64,000 bases of DNA from Nostoc sp. CHAB 5824 (GCF_020829665.1 NZ_JAIVFT010000014.1:1-64000), one strand, 5' to 3'; numbered from the stretch's first letter, positions 25,269-34,218 are shown. A program made the numbers and translations. The notes: generated by a model not told the origin, from the letters alone.

Positions 25269-25874
25269 ATGCATCTGGATTTACCACAACTGATTAAATC
25301 ACTCGGCTACTTTGGGGTATGGGCGATTGTCTTTGCTGAATCCGGCTTGTTAATTGGTTTTTTTCTGCCTGGGGATAGCTTATTATTTACTGCTGGATTT
25401 GTCGCATCTCAAAATTTACTGAACATTTGGGTTTTGATGATTGGTGCTTTTATTTGTGCAGTCTTAGGTGACAATGTTGGCTATGTTACTGGTCATAAAT
25501 TTGGCAGAAGACTATTTAATAAGGAAGATTCATGGCTATTTCATAAAAAACATCTTGTTAAAACCCAAAGCTTTTATCACCAGCACGGGAAAAAAACAAT
25601 TGTTTTAGCACGTTTTTTACCCATTGTACGGACTTTTGCGCCGATTGTGGCTGGGATTGGTGCGATGCATTATCGCACATTTATGTCTTACAACTTAATC
25701 GGTGGCTTTCTTTGGACATTCGGAATCACTCTGTTAGGATTTTTCTTAGGAAAATCTTTGCCACCTGAACAGGTAGACAAGTATTTATTACCGATTATTG
25801 GATTAATTATAGTTGTTTCTTTGGTGCCATCGATTATTCATCTAATACAAGAAAATCAAGCAAGCAAAAGGTGA
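25269..25874 (+). CDS. DedA-family membrane protein
   Basis: A 201-residue inner-membrane protein of the DedA/SNARE-associated superfamily, implicated in flipping undecaprenyl phosphate or other lipids. Signatures are ESGLLIGFFLPGDSLLFTAG near the N-terminus, the GYVTGHKFGRRLF amphipathic segment and FLPIVRTFAPIVAGIGAMHYRTFMSYNLIG with the conserved arginine. It has four or five transmembrane helices. The ATG at 25269 is preferred over a GTG four codons upstream. It is followed after 17 bp by another membrane protein on the same strand, a likely two-gene transcript. Confidence 0.9.
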   Translation: MHLDLPQLIKSLGYFGVWAIVFAESGLLIGFFLPGDSLLFTAGFVASQNLLNIWVLMIGAFICAVLGDNVGYVTGHKFGRRLFNKEDSWLFHKKHLVKTQSFYHQHGKKTIVLARFLPIVRTFAPIVAGIGAMHYRTFMSYNLIGGFLWTFGITLLGFFLGKSLPPEQVDKYLLPIIGLIIVVSLVPSIIHLIQENQASKR

Positions 25875-25891
25875 AATATTTTTCGTAATTT

Positions 25892-26485
25892 ATGAGTATT
25901 GTTAATTTTGAATTTGGAGCGTTCGCCCTTGGCGTCTCGCAGAGAAGCGACGTGACTTCCTTAAACATCAACCTCTACCTGTTATTAGAAAATCTCCTAT
26001 TTTTCCTAATAGCTACACTTTTTATTGTGGTTGTGAACTGGGGGTGGAAACACACAAAGCCCTATACTCTACCTCTACCATTTCCCGCTTGGTATAAAAT
26101 CTGGTTTGGCTCAGTGCAACTGCTAGGAATATTGTTGCCATTAGTAGTTATGCTTTTGTGGGGTGTATGGTGGGGCGAACGCAGTGTGTTAACTGTGCTT
26201 GGTTGGTATTTTATCGTATTAGGGTTGCAAATCATCTCTGAGAGTGTAACGCTCAGGCAGTTGCAAAATGTAGTGTGGGTGATGGTTCCTTATATATACT
26301 TGCCTTACCGCTTCTGGCAGTTGTATGAGGGTTTGACACTTTTGGATTCCAAAAGCGAGTTGCAGTGGGTACGATATTTATTGATTTTTGAATTGATGCT
26401 GTGGATTGTTAACTACGTCATAGATGTATCTCAATTGCCACGGCTGTTTCGCTGGGAAGTAGAATCAAAATCTGACGTTAGCTAG
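25892..26485 (+). CDS. Hypothetical multi-span membrane protein
   Basis: A 197-residue protein with four to five hydrophobic helices (LLLENLLFFLIATLFIVVVNW, SVQLLGILLPLVVMLLWGVWW, LTVLGWYFIVLGLQIISES, NVVWVMVPYIYLPYRFWQLY, YLLIFELMLWIVNYVIDV). I do not recognise the family. The first ~27 residues (FGAFALGVSQRSD) are encoded by a common intergenic repeat containing CCTTGGCGTCTCGC, so the true start may be a later codon near SLNINLYLLL. It follows the DedA gene by 17 bp. Its last 4 bp overlap the convergent gene that ends at 26482. Confidence 0.65.
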   Translation: MSIVNFEFGAFALGVSQRSDVTSLNINLYLLLENLLFFLIATLFIVVVNWGWKHTKPYTLPLPFPAWYKIWFGSVQLLGILLPLVVMLLWGVWWGERSVLTVLGWYFIVLGLQIISESVTLRQLQNVVWVMVPYIYLPYRFWQLYEGLTLLDSKSELQWVRYLLIFELMLWIVNYVIDVSQLPRLFRWEVESKSDVS

Positions 26486-27039
26486 GGATTAATCGCAGAA
26501 TTAGCCATTTTTACCAAAGAAGTACGATCGCCTGCTTTCAACCCAAAAACATATTGCACACCCTGTTGTCTCCAAGTCAAGGTAGCATCTGAACAACCAG
26601 CACCACAAGTAAAATCTACAAAATAGCCAGTGATGCCCTTAGCTAAAGATACAGATTTACCAGTCAGGCGGGGAGTTTTACGAGTTACTGTTTCGGCAGA
26701 AACAACACCCAAACGACAGGCAGACGCACCATTACAGTCAGGGCTAAAACCCAGTAAAATCTCGTACTTTTTTTGTGTAGCAGTTTCTATAATCGCGTAA
26801 ATTGGATTTTCCCCATCCGACTCAGGAATAAACTTCGGCAATAAAATCTTAATTTGAGCCTTTTTCTTTAATTTAGGCAGAATAGATTTAAAAACTGGAT
26901 GTGACGGGGTTTTACTCTGCTGTGCTATTAATTGAGACTGGTTATTTATAGTGGCTATGGCTGAATTGTGAAAGCTGCTGACGCTGACTAATAAAAATAC
27001 GGCACACACAGCACTGGTATTTCTCAAGCTTAAAATCAT
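26482..27039 (-). CDS. Hypothetical secreted protein
   Basis: The 185-residue product has an N-terminal signal peptide (TSAVCAVFLLVSVSSFHNSAIA) and a mature region of about 155 residues. Two short cysteine patterns stand out, PDCNGASACRLG and FTCGAGCSDATLTW, which could form disulfides in the periplasm or lumen. The C-terminus TWRQQGVQYVFGLKAGDRTSLVKMANSAI resembles the small beta-domain seen in many cyanobacterial secreted proteins. No named family is recognised. It overlaps the convergent membrane-protein gene by 4 bp and is divergent from txlA. Confidence 0.7.
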   Translation of the reverse strand: MILSLRNTSAVCAVFLLVSVSSFHNSAIATINNQSQLIAQQSKTPSHPVFKSILPKLKKKAQIKILLPKFIPESDGENPIYAIIETATQKKYEILLGFSPDCNGASACRLGVVSAETVTRKTPRLTGKSVSLAKGITGYFVDFTCGAGCSDATLTWRQQGVQYVFGLKAGDRTSLVKMANSAINP

Positions 27040-27171
27040 CTTTGAAAACCTATTTCATCTCAAGTATTTATTTGTAATACCCATTTTGAGTTTCAAATTA
27101 CGTATTTAAGAGCGGCTGGAGTCAGCTAGACTGAAGAAGAAATTGCTTAATATAGTTTTAATAATTTTGTT

Positions 27172-27762
27172 ATGAGTACTGATTCACCTGTTAATTCTCC
27201 TGATAAGTCTGAATCCACATTAGGGAAGCGTTTGAGAAACTTTTTAATTGTAATAGTAGCGATCGCTCTTAGCGTTTCCCTCGTCTTAGGATTGCGAACT
27301 GAAACAACCTCGGCAACTCTAGCCAAGTTAAGTGATACGTCCACACCGTTAGAAGTAGCAATCAGCAACGGCAAACCATCTCTAGTAGAGTTTTATGCTG
27401 ATTGGTGTACTGTCTGTCAGAAAATGGCACCAGATATCACTCAACTAGAAACAGAGTATGCTGACAAGATGAATTTTGTCATGCTGAATGTGGATAATAC
27501 CAAGTGGCTACCCGAAATGTTGAAATATCGGGTGGATGGGATTCCCCATTTTGTATTTTTGAGTCAGCAAGGGGAAACCATCGCCCAAGCGATCGGCGAT
27601 CAACCCCGCACAATTATGGCTAGCAACTTAGAAGCTTTGGTTACTGATTCGTCTCTTCCCTATGCTCAAGCTAGCGGGAAAGTTTCCAAATTTTCAGCCC
27701 CAGTAGCACCAACGGCGAATCAAGATGACCCCCGCAGTCATGGCAGCCAAGTGGTAAATTAG
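27172..27762 (+). CDS. txlA: Thioredoxin-like membrane protein TxlA
   Basis: A 196-residue thioredoxin-fold protein with one N-terminal membrane anchor (NFLIVIVAIALSVSLVLGL, about 23-41) and the active site YADWCTVCQKMAP. The CxxC is followed by the expected VDGIPHFVFL cis-proline region. It matches the TxlA/HCF164 group, thylakoid-anchored oxidoreductases that reduce lumenal disulfides and support cytochrome b6f assembly in relatives. The C-terminal ~40 residues are a flexible Ala/Pro/Ser tail. It stands alone, divergent from the secreted-protein gene and convergent with the P450 gene. Confidence 0.88.
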   Translation: MSTDSPVNSPDKSESTLGKRLRNFLIVIVAIALSVSLVLGLRTETTSATLAKLSDTSTPLEVAISNGKPSLVEFYADWCTVCQKMAPDITQLETEYADKMNFVMLNVDNTKWLPEMLKYRVDGIPHFVFLSQQGETIAQAIGDQPRTIMASNLEALVTDSSLPYAQASGKVSKFSAPVAPTANQDDPRSHGSQVVN

Positions 27763-27808
27763 CAAAAATAACCGACAACTGAAGCCCCTTCCAAAGTTTG
27801 GAGCAGAC

Positions 27809-29143
27809 TTAATGCGATCGCCTACAAAATTTGACTTTTAAGCCATCACGAGGACGAGAAAACGGTAGTAGATCCCTCTCAAGATTTTGTTCAGGGAGCA
27901 GTTCCCACTGATAGTTACGGATTAACAAGGCTGCAAATAACTTCATCTCCAGTCTGGCAAATTCTTTGCCTAAACATTCTCGGATACCACCACCGAACGG
28001 GATATGGCTAAAGACTTTTTTATCCTCAGCCCGTTCAGGAGCAAAGCGCTGCGGATCAAAACGTTCAGGCTTAGTGTAAACATTCTGATCTTGATGAGTC
28101 TCCTGAATTTGGTAATGTACATTCCAGCCTTTGGGAATTAAGTACCCACCAAACTCGCACGCCTCAATCACCTCCCTAGATCCACTGCGAACTACTGGAG
28201 GTGTCAGCCGTAAAACTTCTTTGAGAACTTGCTCTAGGTAAGTCATTCGCTTGAGGTTTTCTTGAGTAAGCGGTTCTATGAACCCTAGCTGCTCTTGTTC
28301 TGCACGGGCAGCTTTTAGCACTTCTGGATGCTGGGCTAGCAGCAAACATAAGGAAGTCAGTGCTGAAGTCAAGGTTTCATGTCCAGCGACTAGCAATGCC
28401 AAAACGTTATCTTTCACTTCCTCTAAACTCAAACAATTTCCCTCCTCGTCTCGCGCTTGCAACAAAATTCCTAAGACATCTTGATTTAAGGCAGGATTTT
28501 GCTGGCGTTGGCAGATCACCTGATCAATCTTGGCGAGAAGCTGCTCACGAGCATGTACTGCTCGATCAAACTTACTCCCAGGCAATCGCATCGGAACTGA
28601 TAACAATCCTTCTCCCCAAGTCTCATAGACTTTTTCTAAGTTCTCATCCGAGGCTGTATCAACTCCCACTAACAACTTACAGGCAACATCAAGGGTGTAT
28701 TTTTTCAGTTCAGAATACCAGGTGATTGTACCCAAGCGTTCCCATTTGTGCAGATAGCTGCGGGTTATTTCTTCCATTATGAAGGCATACCCTGCTAAAG
28801 CTCTTGGCTGAAAAGCTTGTGACAACTGCTTACGTAGATTTTGGTGAGAGATGCCATTTTTCATCCCAATAGAACCTGCTCCCAATAACACCTCAAAACT
28901 TAAAGGGTTGGTCATCGCCAATATCTGTCCCTCGTTAGTGAACAGAAAACGACTGGCTTCTGCCCCAATCAGGACAATTGTCTTCTGCCCCAACAAATGG
29001 GTTTTGAAGATTGTTCCATATCGCTGCTGTCGCTGCTCAATAAAACGTCCTGGATCGCGCAAATAGCTGATTGTTTCGCCAACGATGGGTAAACCCAAGC
29101 TACCAGGGGGTAAAGGGAGCTGCTTTTTAGAGAAAGTTGTCAT
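27809..29143 (-). CDS. Cytochrome P450, CYP120-like
   Basis: A complete 444-residue P450 starting MTTFSKKQLPLPPGSLGLPIVGE. It has the I-helix oxygen-activation motif VAGHETLTSA, the K-helix ExxR (KEVLRL), the PERFDPQRF segment and the haem-binding loop FGGGIRECLGKEFA with the cysteine ligand. The proline-rich start and overall pattern resemble cyanobacterial CYP120 enzymes, for which retinoid hydroxylation has been described; the substrate here is not proven. The divergently transcribed TetR gene 82 bp away probably controls it, possibly in response to the P450's substrate. Confidence 0.92.
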   Translation of the reverse strand: MTTFSKKQLPLPPGSLGLPIVGETISYLRDPGRFIEQRQQRYGTIFKTHLLGQKTIVLIGAEASRFLFTNEGQILAMTNPLSFEVLLGAGSIGMKNGISHQNLRKQLSQAFQPRALAGYAFIMEEITRSYLHKWERLGTITWYSELKKYTLDVACKLLVGVDTASDENLEKVYETWGEGLLSVPMRLPGSKFDRAVHAREQLLAKIDQVICQRQQNPALNQDVLGILLQARDEEGNCLSLEEVKDNVLALLVAGHETLTSALTSLCLLLAQHPEVLKAARAEQEQLGFIEPLTQENLKRMTYLEQVLKEVLRLTPPVVRSGSREVIEACEFGGYLIPKGWNVHYQIQETHQDQNVYTKPERFDPQRFAPERAEDKKVFSHIPFGGGIRECLGKEFARLEMKLFAALLIRNYQWELLPEQNLERDLLPFSRPRDGLKVKFCRRSH

Positions 29144-29174
29144 TTTTATTGCTGGAGAAAAGCTATTATTTTAG

Positions 29175-29193
29175 TTACGGAACAGTATCGTAA
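29175..29193. promoter_or_regulatory. Candidate TetR operator between P450 and regulator
   Basis: The 82-bp divergent intergenic region contains TTACG (29175-29179) and CGTAA (29189-29193), a perfect inverted repeat with a 9-bp spacer. The size and position suit a TetR-family operator controlling both genes. This is a sequence-based inference. Confidence 0.45.
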
Positions 29194-29225
29194 ATTTATA
29201 AAAGTATGTCAATCGGTAAGATTTC

Positions 29226-29819
29226 ATGAGTGAATCTGTGAAAAACTCACCCGGACGACCCCGGAGTGTGCGATCGCATCAAGCCATCCTAAAAGCGACC
29301 TTAGATTTGTTAGGGGAAGTGGGATATGAACGTATGAGTATTGAAGCGATCGCAGCCCGTGCTGGGGTAGGAAAACCCACCATCTATAGACGTTATAGCT
29401 CCAAAGAAGAACTCGTAGCAGATGCGATCGAAAGCTCAAGAGAAGAAATATTAATACCAGACACCGGCACTCTCTGGGGCGATCTTGAGCTAATCATTGA
29501 GACTGCCGCCAGAACCATCCTCAGTCCCTTGGGTCGTCAGATCAAAGCCTTGATTATCAGTACAGCCTCCAGTAGCCCACAATTTGCTCAGGTCTACTGG
29601 ACAAAATACCTACAGCCGCGACGCCAAGCGTTCCGGGTCGTGATTGAGCGTGCAAAAATGAGAAACGAAATCCAGGCTGACACAGACAGCGATTTAATCT
29701 TTGACCTGATGAGTGGGGCGATGCTCTACGCCCAAATCTTCCCTCCTACCTCTGAACCGTGGGAAGCATATATTCACCGTGCCCTAGAGCTTTTTCTCAA
29801 AAGTAACTTAAATACCTAA
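29226..29819 (+). CDS. TetR-family transcriptional regulator
   Basis: A 197-residue regulator with a classic TetR N-terminal helix-turn-helix (QAILKATLDLLGEVGYERMSIEAIAARAGVGKPTIYRRYSSKEELVADAI, about residues 18-68). It is preceded by the basic arm SPGRPRSVRSHQ. The C-terminal ligand-binding part (about 75-190) resembles TetR_C domains with PLGRQIKALIISTASSSPQFA. Its gene is divergent from the P450 gene with a palindromic site between them, so it is most likely the local repressor of that enzyme and of itself. Confidence 0.9.
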   Translation: MSESVKNSPGRPRSVRSHQAILKATLDLLGEVGYERMSIEAIAARAGVGKPTIYRRYSSKEELVADAIESSREEILIPDTGTLWGDLELIIETAARTILSPLGRQIKALIISTASSSPQFAQVYWTKYLQPRRQAFRVVIERAKMRNEIQADTDSDLIFDLMSGAMLYAQIFPPTSEPWEAYIHRALELFLKSNLNT

Positions 29820-29825
29820 TCCACT

Positions 29826-31169
29826 TTATGCAATAGATTGCCGCTTAAGACGCTTATGAGCATACATTAATTCGTCAGATTTGGCGATTAGTTGTTCTAG
29901 TGACATATTACTTCCTGGTGAGTAACGCTCTATCCCCATACTCATCGAAAGTTTATAACTACGGTTTTGCTGTTGATTAAAGTTGGTGATATTTGCTTGC
30001 AGACACGCTTGGATACTATCAGCATCCTTAAAGTAGCTGGAGATAAAAACAATAAACTCATCTCCACCCAAGCGGGCAACAATATCCGAGTTCCGAAAAG
30101 TTTGTTTAAGCAATCGAGCAGCATCAACAATCAAGGTATCTCCTATATCGTGACCAAGAGTGTCGTTAATCTGTTTTAGCCCATCTAAATCAATGAAGAT
30201 AACCCAGCACAACACTTTTAAGCGATGAGCAATTTTTAATTGTTGTTCAGCCATCAAGAAGAAGCCACGTCGGTTATGCAAACCTGTTAGTTCATCGGTC
30301 AGCGATAACTGCCTTCCTTCCATCTCTGCTTGTTTGCGGTTGCGAACTTCCTGAATGAGTTCCATCTGAGCGATCGCCTGCCGAGTCAGGCGGCGCAGTG
30401 CATCCAACTGTTGGTAACTTAAAAAACGAGGAACGGTATCGAGTACACACAATGTTCCGATGGGGAAACCATTGGGCGTAACTAGTGGGGCACCAGCATA
30501 AAAACGAATTTTGGGATTATCTTTGACTAAGGGATTGTTATTAAAGCGATCGTCCTTCATGGCGTTGGGAACCACTAATATATCGTCTGATTGAAGAATG
30601 GCATAAGAGCAAAAAGCCCACTCTCTGGGTGTTTCACTAGCTTTTAGTCCAACCTTAGATTTAAACCATTGGCGATCGGCATCAACTAAGCTAATTAAAG
30701 CAATTGGAGTCTTACAAATGTAGGCAGCAAGAGCAGTTAGATCATCAAATGCTTGTTCAGGTAGGGTATCCAGAATATTGTAGTCCGCCAATGCTTTGAG
30801 CCTTTCTGTTTCATTTTCAGGTAGAGGAATCTGAGTTTTCACAGGATCTGGAAAACCTCTTCCCTTTTCGTGGACAGGCTTTGAATTCTCCCTATTCCCT
30901 ACAAGGAGGGTTAGGTTTCGCGTTAACTTTTCCAGATGACGTGAAAAATCAGAAGGAACAGCTGGCGTTTTCACAGATATTTGTCTGAGCCTTAGCCAGG
31001 AAAGTCTGGGACGCTGGACATTTTGCAACAACCGCAGGGTTACCTTTCCAGCATCAAGGCTACGTGATATAAACATCTCTGTAACGAAAATCAACATCTG
31101 GTTGAATAATATACAGAAATACTGTAATATATGATGCTCTTCATGCCTTTGGTTTGCTCTGTTGTTCAT
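29826..31169 (-). CDS. GAF-GGDEF diguanylate cyclase
   Basis: The 447-residue product has a GAF domain at about 120-270 (RLKALADYNILDTLPEQAFDDLTALAAYIC to RQAIAQMELIQE), the widespread cyclase-linked GAF type. A GGDEF domain follows at about 285-440. The active site ARLGGDEFIVF is intact, and RNSD five residues before it forms an inhibitory I-site (RxxD), so product feedback by c-di-GMP is expected. The first ~110 residues are poorly conserved, and in-frame ATG codons at about residues 25 and 32 are alternative starts. There is no EAL domain. Confidence 0.88.
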   Translation of the reverse strand: MNNRANQRHEEHHILQYFCILFNQMLIFVTEMFISRSLDAGKVTLRLLQNVQRPRLSWLRLRQISVKTPAVPSDFSRHLEKLTRNLTLLVGNRENSKPVHEKGRGFPDPVKTQIPLPENETERLKALADYNILDTLPEQAFDDLTALAAYICKTPIALISLVDADRQWFKSKVGLKASETPREWAFCSYAILQSDDILVVPNAMKDDRFNNNPLVKDNPKIRFYAGAPLVTPNGFPIGTLCVLDTVPRFLSYQQLDALRRLTRQAIAQMELIQEVRNRKQAEMEGRQLSLTDELTGLHNRRGFFLMAEQQLKIAHRLKVLCWVIFIDLDGLKQINDTLGHDIGDTLIVDAARLLKQTFRNSDIVARLGGDEFIVFISSYFKDADSIQACLQANITNFNQQQNRSYKLSMSMGIERYSPGSNMSLEQLIAKSDELMYAHKRLKRQSIA

Positions 31170-31327
31170 GTCACCCTAGTTTTCACTGTGCAAATTCCCT
31201 GAGTATGTAGATACTTACAAGGTCTTTTGCCCCAACCCAGGTTTAAAATTATCAATATAAACTAAAAATTCTCAAAACTTATCAAGCTGTCAGAGTTCTT
31301 TGTCAAAGCTTGACATTTTTGATACCG

Positions 31328-31483
31328 CTAATTTGTATAGGTGTACGCTTTGGGGTCGCATCCCACAATTAAAATCCGTTTACCCACTTCTGCCATAGCA
31401 GCTAGGGTATTTTGGGAGGTGGTAGATTTACCAATACCGCCTTTACCGTAGAAAGCAATCTGTCTAATTTTGTCGTCGGACAT
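31328..31483 (-). pseudogene. nifH: nifH 5' fragment (dinitrogenase reductase remnant)
   Basis: The 51-codon ORF begins MSDDKIRQIAFYGKGGIGKS and continues through LAAMAEVGKRILIVGCDPKA. This is the exact N-terminus of NifH including the P-loop GKGGIGKS. Immediately after DPKA the expected DSTRLML is replaced by YTYTN and a stop. The remaining ~240 residues, including the cluster cysteines, are absent, so this is a broken copy. It lies 70 bp downstream of a truncated PBP-domain fragment on the same strand and close to transposase remnants. Confidence 0.85.
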
Positions 31484-31554
31484 GATAATTTATCCTGCAA
31501 TTGTTTGTTGAGTCTGTCGGTTCATGAGCGATCGCATGTAGTGGAGGCGATCGC

Positions 31555-31812
31555 TTAACTTTGCACCACAATCCTGATCATCTCCGCGCTTGTGTGCAGA
31601 GATGATCCGATATAGGGATCAAAGCCTGGGACAGCATGGAATGGCACTTGCTCCTGTTGAAGTGTTTGTTCCAAGAGTAAACGGCTACCGGAACCAGGTT
31701 CGCGGTTGACAATGCCCCCTCCCGCTTGCACTAAGTCGGCAACTGTTCTGATTTCCATCGGATTACCAGACTGCACCATCAGTCCCTCTTCCCAGTCACC
31801 TTTACTGTGCAT
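31555..31812 (-). pseudogene. PBP-like substrate-binding domain fragment
   Basis: The 85-residue ORF contains LADLVQAGGGIVNREPGSGSRLLLEQTL-like sequence, with the GG..NREPGSGSR signature of periplasmic-binding-protein-like domains found in molybdate/tungstate-responsive regulators (PF12727 type). Both ends appear to be missing. The N-terminal HTH or first lobe is absent, and the sequence stops at RIVVQS, where the domain should continue. With nifH lost next to it, this suggests deletion or insertion events at a former metal- or nitrogenase-related locus. Confidence 0.6.
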
Positions 31813-31872
31813 ATATGAGATGAAATTAGAGATGAAATTACAGTTTTTAGCACAATAATAATGGAGAGAGTA

Positions 31873-32103
31873 ATGATTACCGAAGAAAACTTAGCCCAAC
31901 AATTTACCCTGATTATTGAGCAAGCTCATCCAAAAGCGTGGAAATTACTACGCCACTGCTATGTAAAAGTGCTAAATTCAAAATCAAAAGAAGCGTATAT
32001 CCCTTACGCCAAATATATAAGGATTTACTGTCCTGACAGACTGATTGCTGCTGTAGTAGCAGAAAAAAAGTTACTGATAGAAGTGGCAGAATATCTGGGC
32101 TAG
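31873..32103 (+). CDS. Small hypothetical protein
   Basis: A 76-residue protein from the ATG at 31873 (MITEENLAQQFTLIIEQAHP), which has GGAGAG about 7 bp upstream; an ATG four codons earlier is possible. It is helical, with the motif KAWKLLRHCYVKVLNSKSKEAYIPYAKYIRIYCPDRLI. I do not recognise it. It is divergent from the PBP-like fragment and followed by an IS982 remnant, so it may itself be a survivor of a damaged cluster. Confidence 0.45.
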   Translation: MITEENLAQQFTLIIEQAHPKAWKLLRHCYVKVLNSKSKEAYIPYAKYIRIYCPDRLIAAVVAEKKLLIEVAEYLG

Positions 32104-32204
32104 TTGAAGTTGTTTGCGTGAATGCTACAAATGTGTTGCACGACCCCAAATCCCCTGCTCCCCCTGCCTGCCTCAACAGATAAATTTCTTAACTGAACCG
32201 TATT

Positions 32205-32461
32205 GGATGGTGAAGTGTCTACGTTCTCATATGCCAGACTCTCACGACCAAGCTTTAGTTCGATTAATGCAACGTTTTCGTTGCTTCATTGAAACAGTAA
32301 TTAGTCAACTGGTTGACAGATTCCACATAGAGAAGATTCGAGCCAGAGATATGTGGCATCTCACCAGTCGTCTCAATTGCAAATTTTTAGTTCATACTGT
32401 CTATTTCTGGCTTAATCGCCACAATTTTGATCCTCTTAAGTTCGACGAACTTGTTACGTAA
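32205..32461 (+). pseudogene. IS982-family transposase C-terminal fragment
   Basis: The last ~75 codons of an open frame read RFRCFIETVISQLVDRFHIEKIRARDMWHLTSRLNCKFL and end KFDELVT. This is the characteristic C-terminal DDE region of IS982-type transposases (xxVETVxSQLxxxFxIEKxRAR). The N-terminal two-thirds with the first catalytic aspartates is missing, and no terminal repeats are visible. This is a dead IS remnant. The part of the open frame upstream (32114-32204) is unrelated repeat sequence. Confidence 0.75.
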
Positions 32462-32479
32462 TATTAAGTTGTACATGGC

Positions 32480-32611
32480 TTAAAAGATTGCATTCGCTAC
32501 TGCTGACATGTCAACACTGCGTTTTCTACCGCCTTTTTTAGCCGCTGGAATTAGTCCCGATAGCAATTCCCAGTGCGATGAAGTCAAGTTAATTGGATAC
32601 GATGGATTCAT
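32480..32611 (-). pseudogene. IS5-family transposase N-terminal fragment
   Basis: On the minus strand a 43-codon ORF starts MNPSYPINLTSSHWELLSGL and continues IPAAKKGGRKRSVDM before a stop. This is the DUF4096-type N-terminus of IS5-group transposases (NLTxxQWxLIxPLIP, KKGGRPR). The catalytic domain is absent. It abuts the IS982 fragment, making a small IS graveyard between the nifH remnant and the SIMPL gene. Confidence 0.75.
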
Positions 32612-32748
32612 GGCTCTCGTAACGCTGTCATCCTTAAGTATTTTTTCTACTGACAGGATACCGTTAAGTGAGCTTTCTTACTTTTCAGACATCCTCTAAG
32701 ATTAAAACATCAACAGATTTCAAACATCATTTAAGCAAGGAGAATAAG

Positions 32749-34218
32749 ATGGCTGACACAGATAATCTCACAGGTGGGATTAAGCAGGCTCTTGTGATTA
32801 TCCCTCCCTTGACTGGTGGCACTAATCCAAACACTGCTCAGATATTGGAAGTTACTGGTCAAGGAGAGGTCACCGTTCCCACTACTTTAACTGAGGTGCA
32901 ATTGGGAATTCAAGTAGAGGGAAAAACCGCAACCGAAGTTCAAAAAGAAGTTGCTCAACGTTCAACAGCAGTAGTTGATGTGCTGCAAAACCTTGGGGCG
33001 CAAGAACTTCAAACTACATCTATTCAACTAAATCCTGTATATAAATATCAAGATGGAACTCAAACCTTAACTGGCTTTAGAGGGATCAACACACTTCAGT
33101 TTGAGTTACCAACGGATCGATCTGGGGCAGCAATTGACACAGCTATCCAAGCAGGTGCGAATCTAATACAGAATATAAACTTCACTGCCTCAGACGAAGC
33201 ATTGCAGCAGGCACGCCTCCAGGTTCTTAGTGAAGCTGTTAAAGACGCCCAAGCTCAGGCTGAGGCTGTTTTTAGTACCTTGCAGTTAACCCCCGGAAAG
33301 ATTATTGACATTGATATTAACTCCGCTGGCAATCCTACCCCATCTCCTTTGGTGTTTGAAGCAGGAACTAGGGCGGCTTTTGCAGCAGATACTACAACTC
33401 CTATAATTGGTAGTCCTCAGACGATAGAAGCTAGTGTTTCTCTAGATATCGATTATTCTCCAAATTCAGCAGGCACTCTCGCCTCGGCTATTGATAGTCT
33501 CACAGGTGGGATTAAGCAGGCTCTTGCGATCGTTGCTCCCCTGACTGGTGGCACTAATCCAAACACTGCTCAGATATTGGAAGTTACTGGTCAAGGAGAG
33601 GTTACCGTTCCCACTACTTTAACTGAGGTGCAATTGGGGATTCAAGTACAGGGAGAAACTGCAACCGAAGTTCAAGAAGAAGTTGCTCAACGTTCAACAG
33701 CGGTAGTTGATGTGCTGCAAAACCTTGGGGCGCAAGAACTTCAAACTACATCTATTCAACTAAATCCTGTATATAAGTATGAAGATGGTAATCAAACCCT
33801 AACCGGCTTTGAAGGACTCAACACACTTCAGTTTGAGTTACCAACGGATCGAGCTGGAGCAGCAATTGACACAGCTATCCAAGCAGGCGCGAATCTAATA
33901 CAGAATATAAGCTTCACTGCCTCAGACGAAGCATTGCAGCAGGCACGCCTGCAAGTTCTTAGCGAAGCTGTTAAAGACGCCCAGGCTCAGGCTCAGGCTG
34001 TTTTTAGTACTTTGCAGTTAACCCCTGGAAAGATTATTGACATTGATATTAACTCCGGTGGCAATCCTAGCCCATCTCCTTTGGTGTTTAATCTAGCAGC
34101 AGATAGGGGTTTTGCAGCAGGTGCTACAACTCCTATAATTGGTGGTACTCAGACGATAGAAGCTAGTGTTTCTCTAGATATCGGTTATTCACCAGCTCCA
34201 GCAGGTACTCTCGGTTAG
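32749..34218 (+). CDS. Double SIMPL-domain (DUF541) protein
   Basis: The 489-residue product starts at ATG 32749 after the ribosome site AAGGAG and consists of two almost identical halves of 244 codons. Each half has a SIMPL-type beta-alpha domain: QILEVTGQGEVTVPTTLTEV, ATEVQKEVAQRSTAVVDVLQ, IQLNPVYKYQDGTQTLTGF, AIDTAIQAGANLIQN and LQLTPGKIIDIDINS. Related periplasmic SIMPL proteins respond to oxidative or envelope stress, but this one shows no signal peptide. The duplication is recent, because the copies match at DNA level except for scattered substitutions. The stop codon TAG coincides with the first bases of the TIR element at 34216. Confidence 0.8.
   Translation: MADTDNLTGGIKQALVIIPPLTGGTNPNTAQILEVTGQGEVTVPTTLTEVQLGIQVEGKTATEVQKEVAQRSTAVVDVLQNLGAQELQTTSIQLNPVYKYQDGTQTLTGFRGINTLQFELPTDRSGAAIDTAIQAGANLIQNINFTASDEALQQARLQVLSEAVKDAQAQAEAVFSTLQLTPGKIIDIDINSAGNPTPSPLVFEAGTRAAFAADTTTPIIGSPQTIEASVSLDIDYSPNSAGTLASAIDSLTGGIKQALAIVAPLTGGTNPNTAQILEVTGQGEVTVPTTLTEVQLGIQVQGETATEVQEEVAQRSTAVVDVLQNLGAQELQTTSIQLNPVYKYEDGNQTLTGFEGLNTLQFELPTDRAGAAIDTAIQAGANLIQNISFTASDEALQQARLQVLSEAVKDAQAQAQAVFSTLQLTPGKIIDIDINSGGNPSPSPLVFNLAADRGFAAGATTPIIGGTQTIEASVSLDIGYSPAPAGTLG
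32761..34218. repeat. 732-bp in-frame tandem duplication
   Basis: Copy 1 (32761-33492) and copy 2 (33493-34218) start with GATAATCTCACAGGTGGGAT and GATAGTCTCACAGGTGGGAT and remain highly similar throughout. The offset of 732 bp is 244 codons, so the frame is preserved. Confidence 0.92.
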
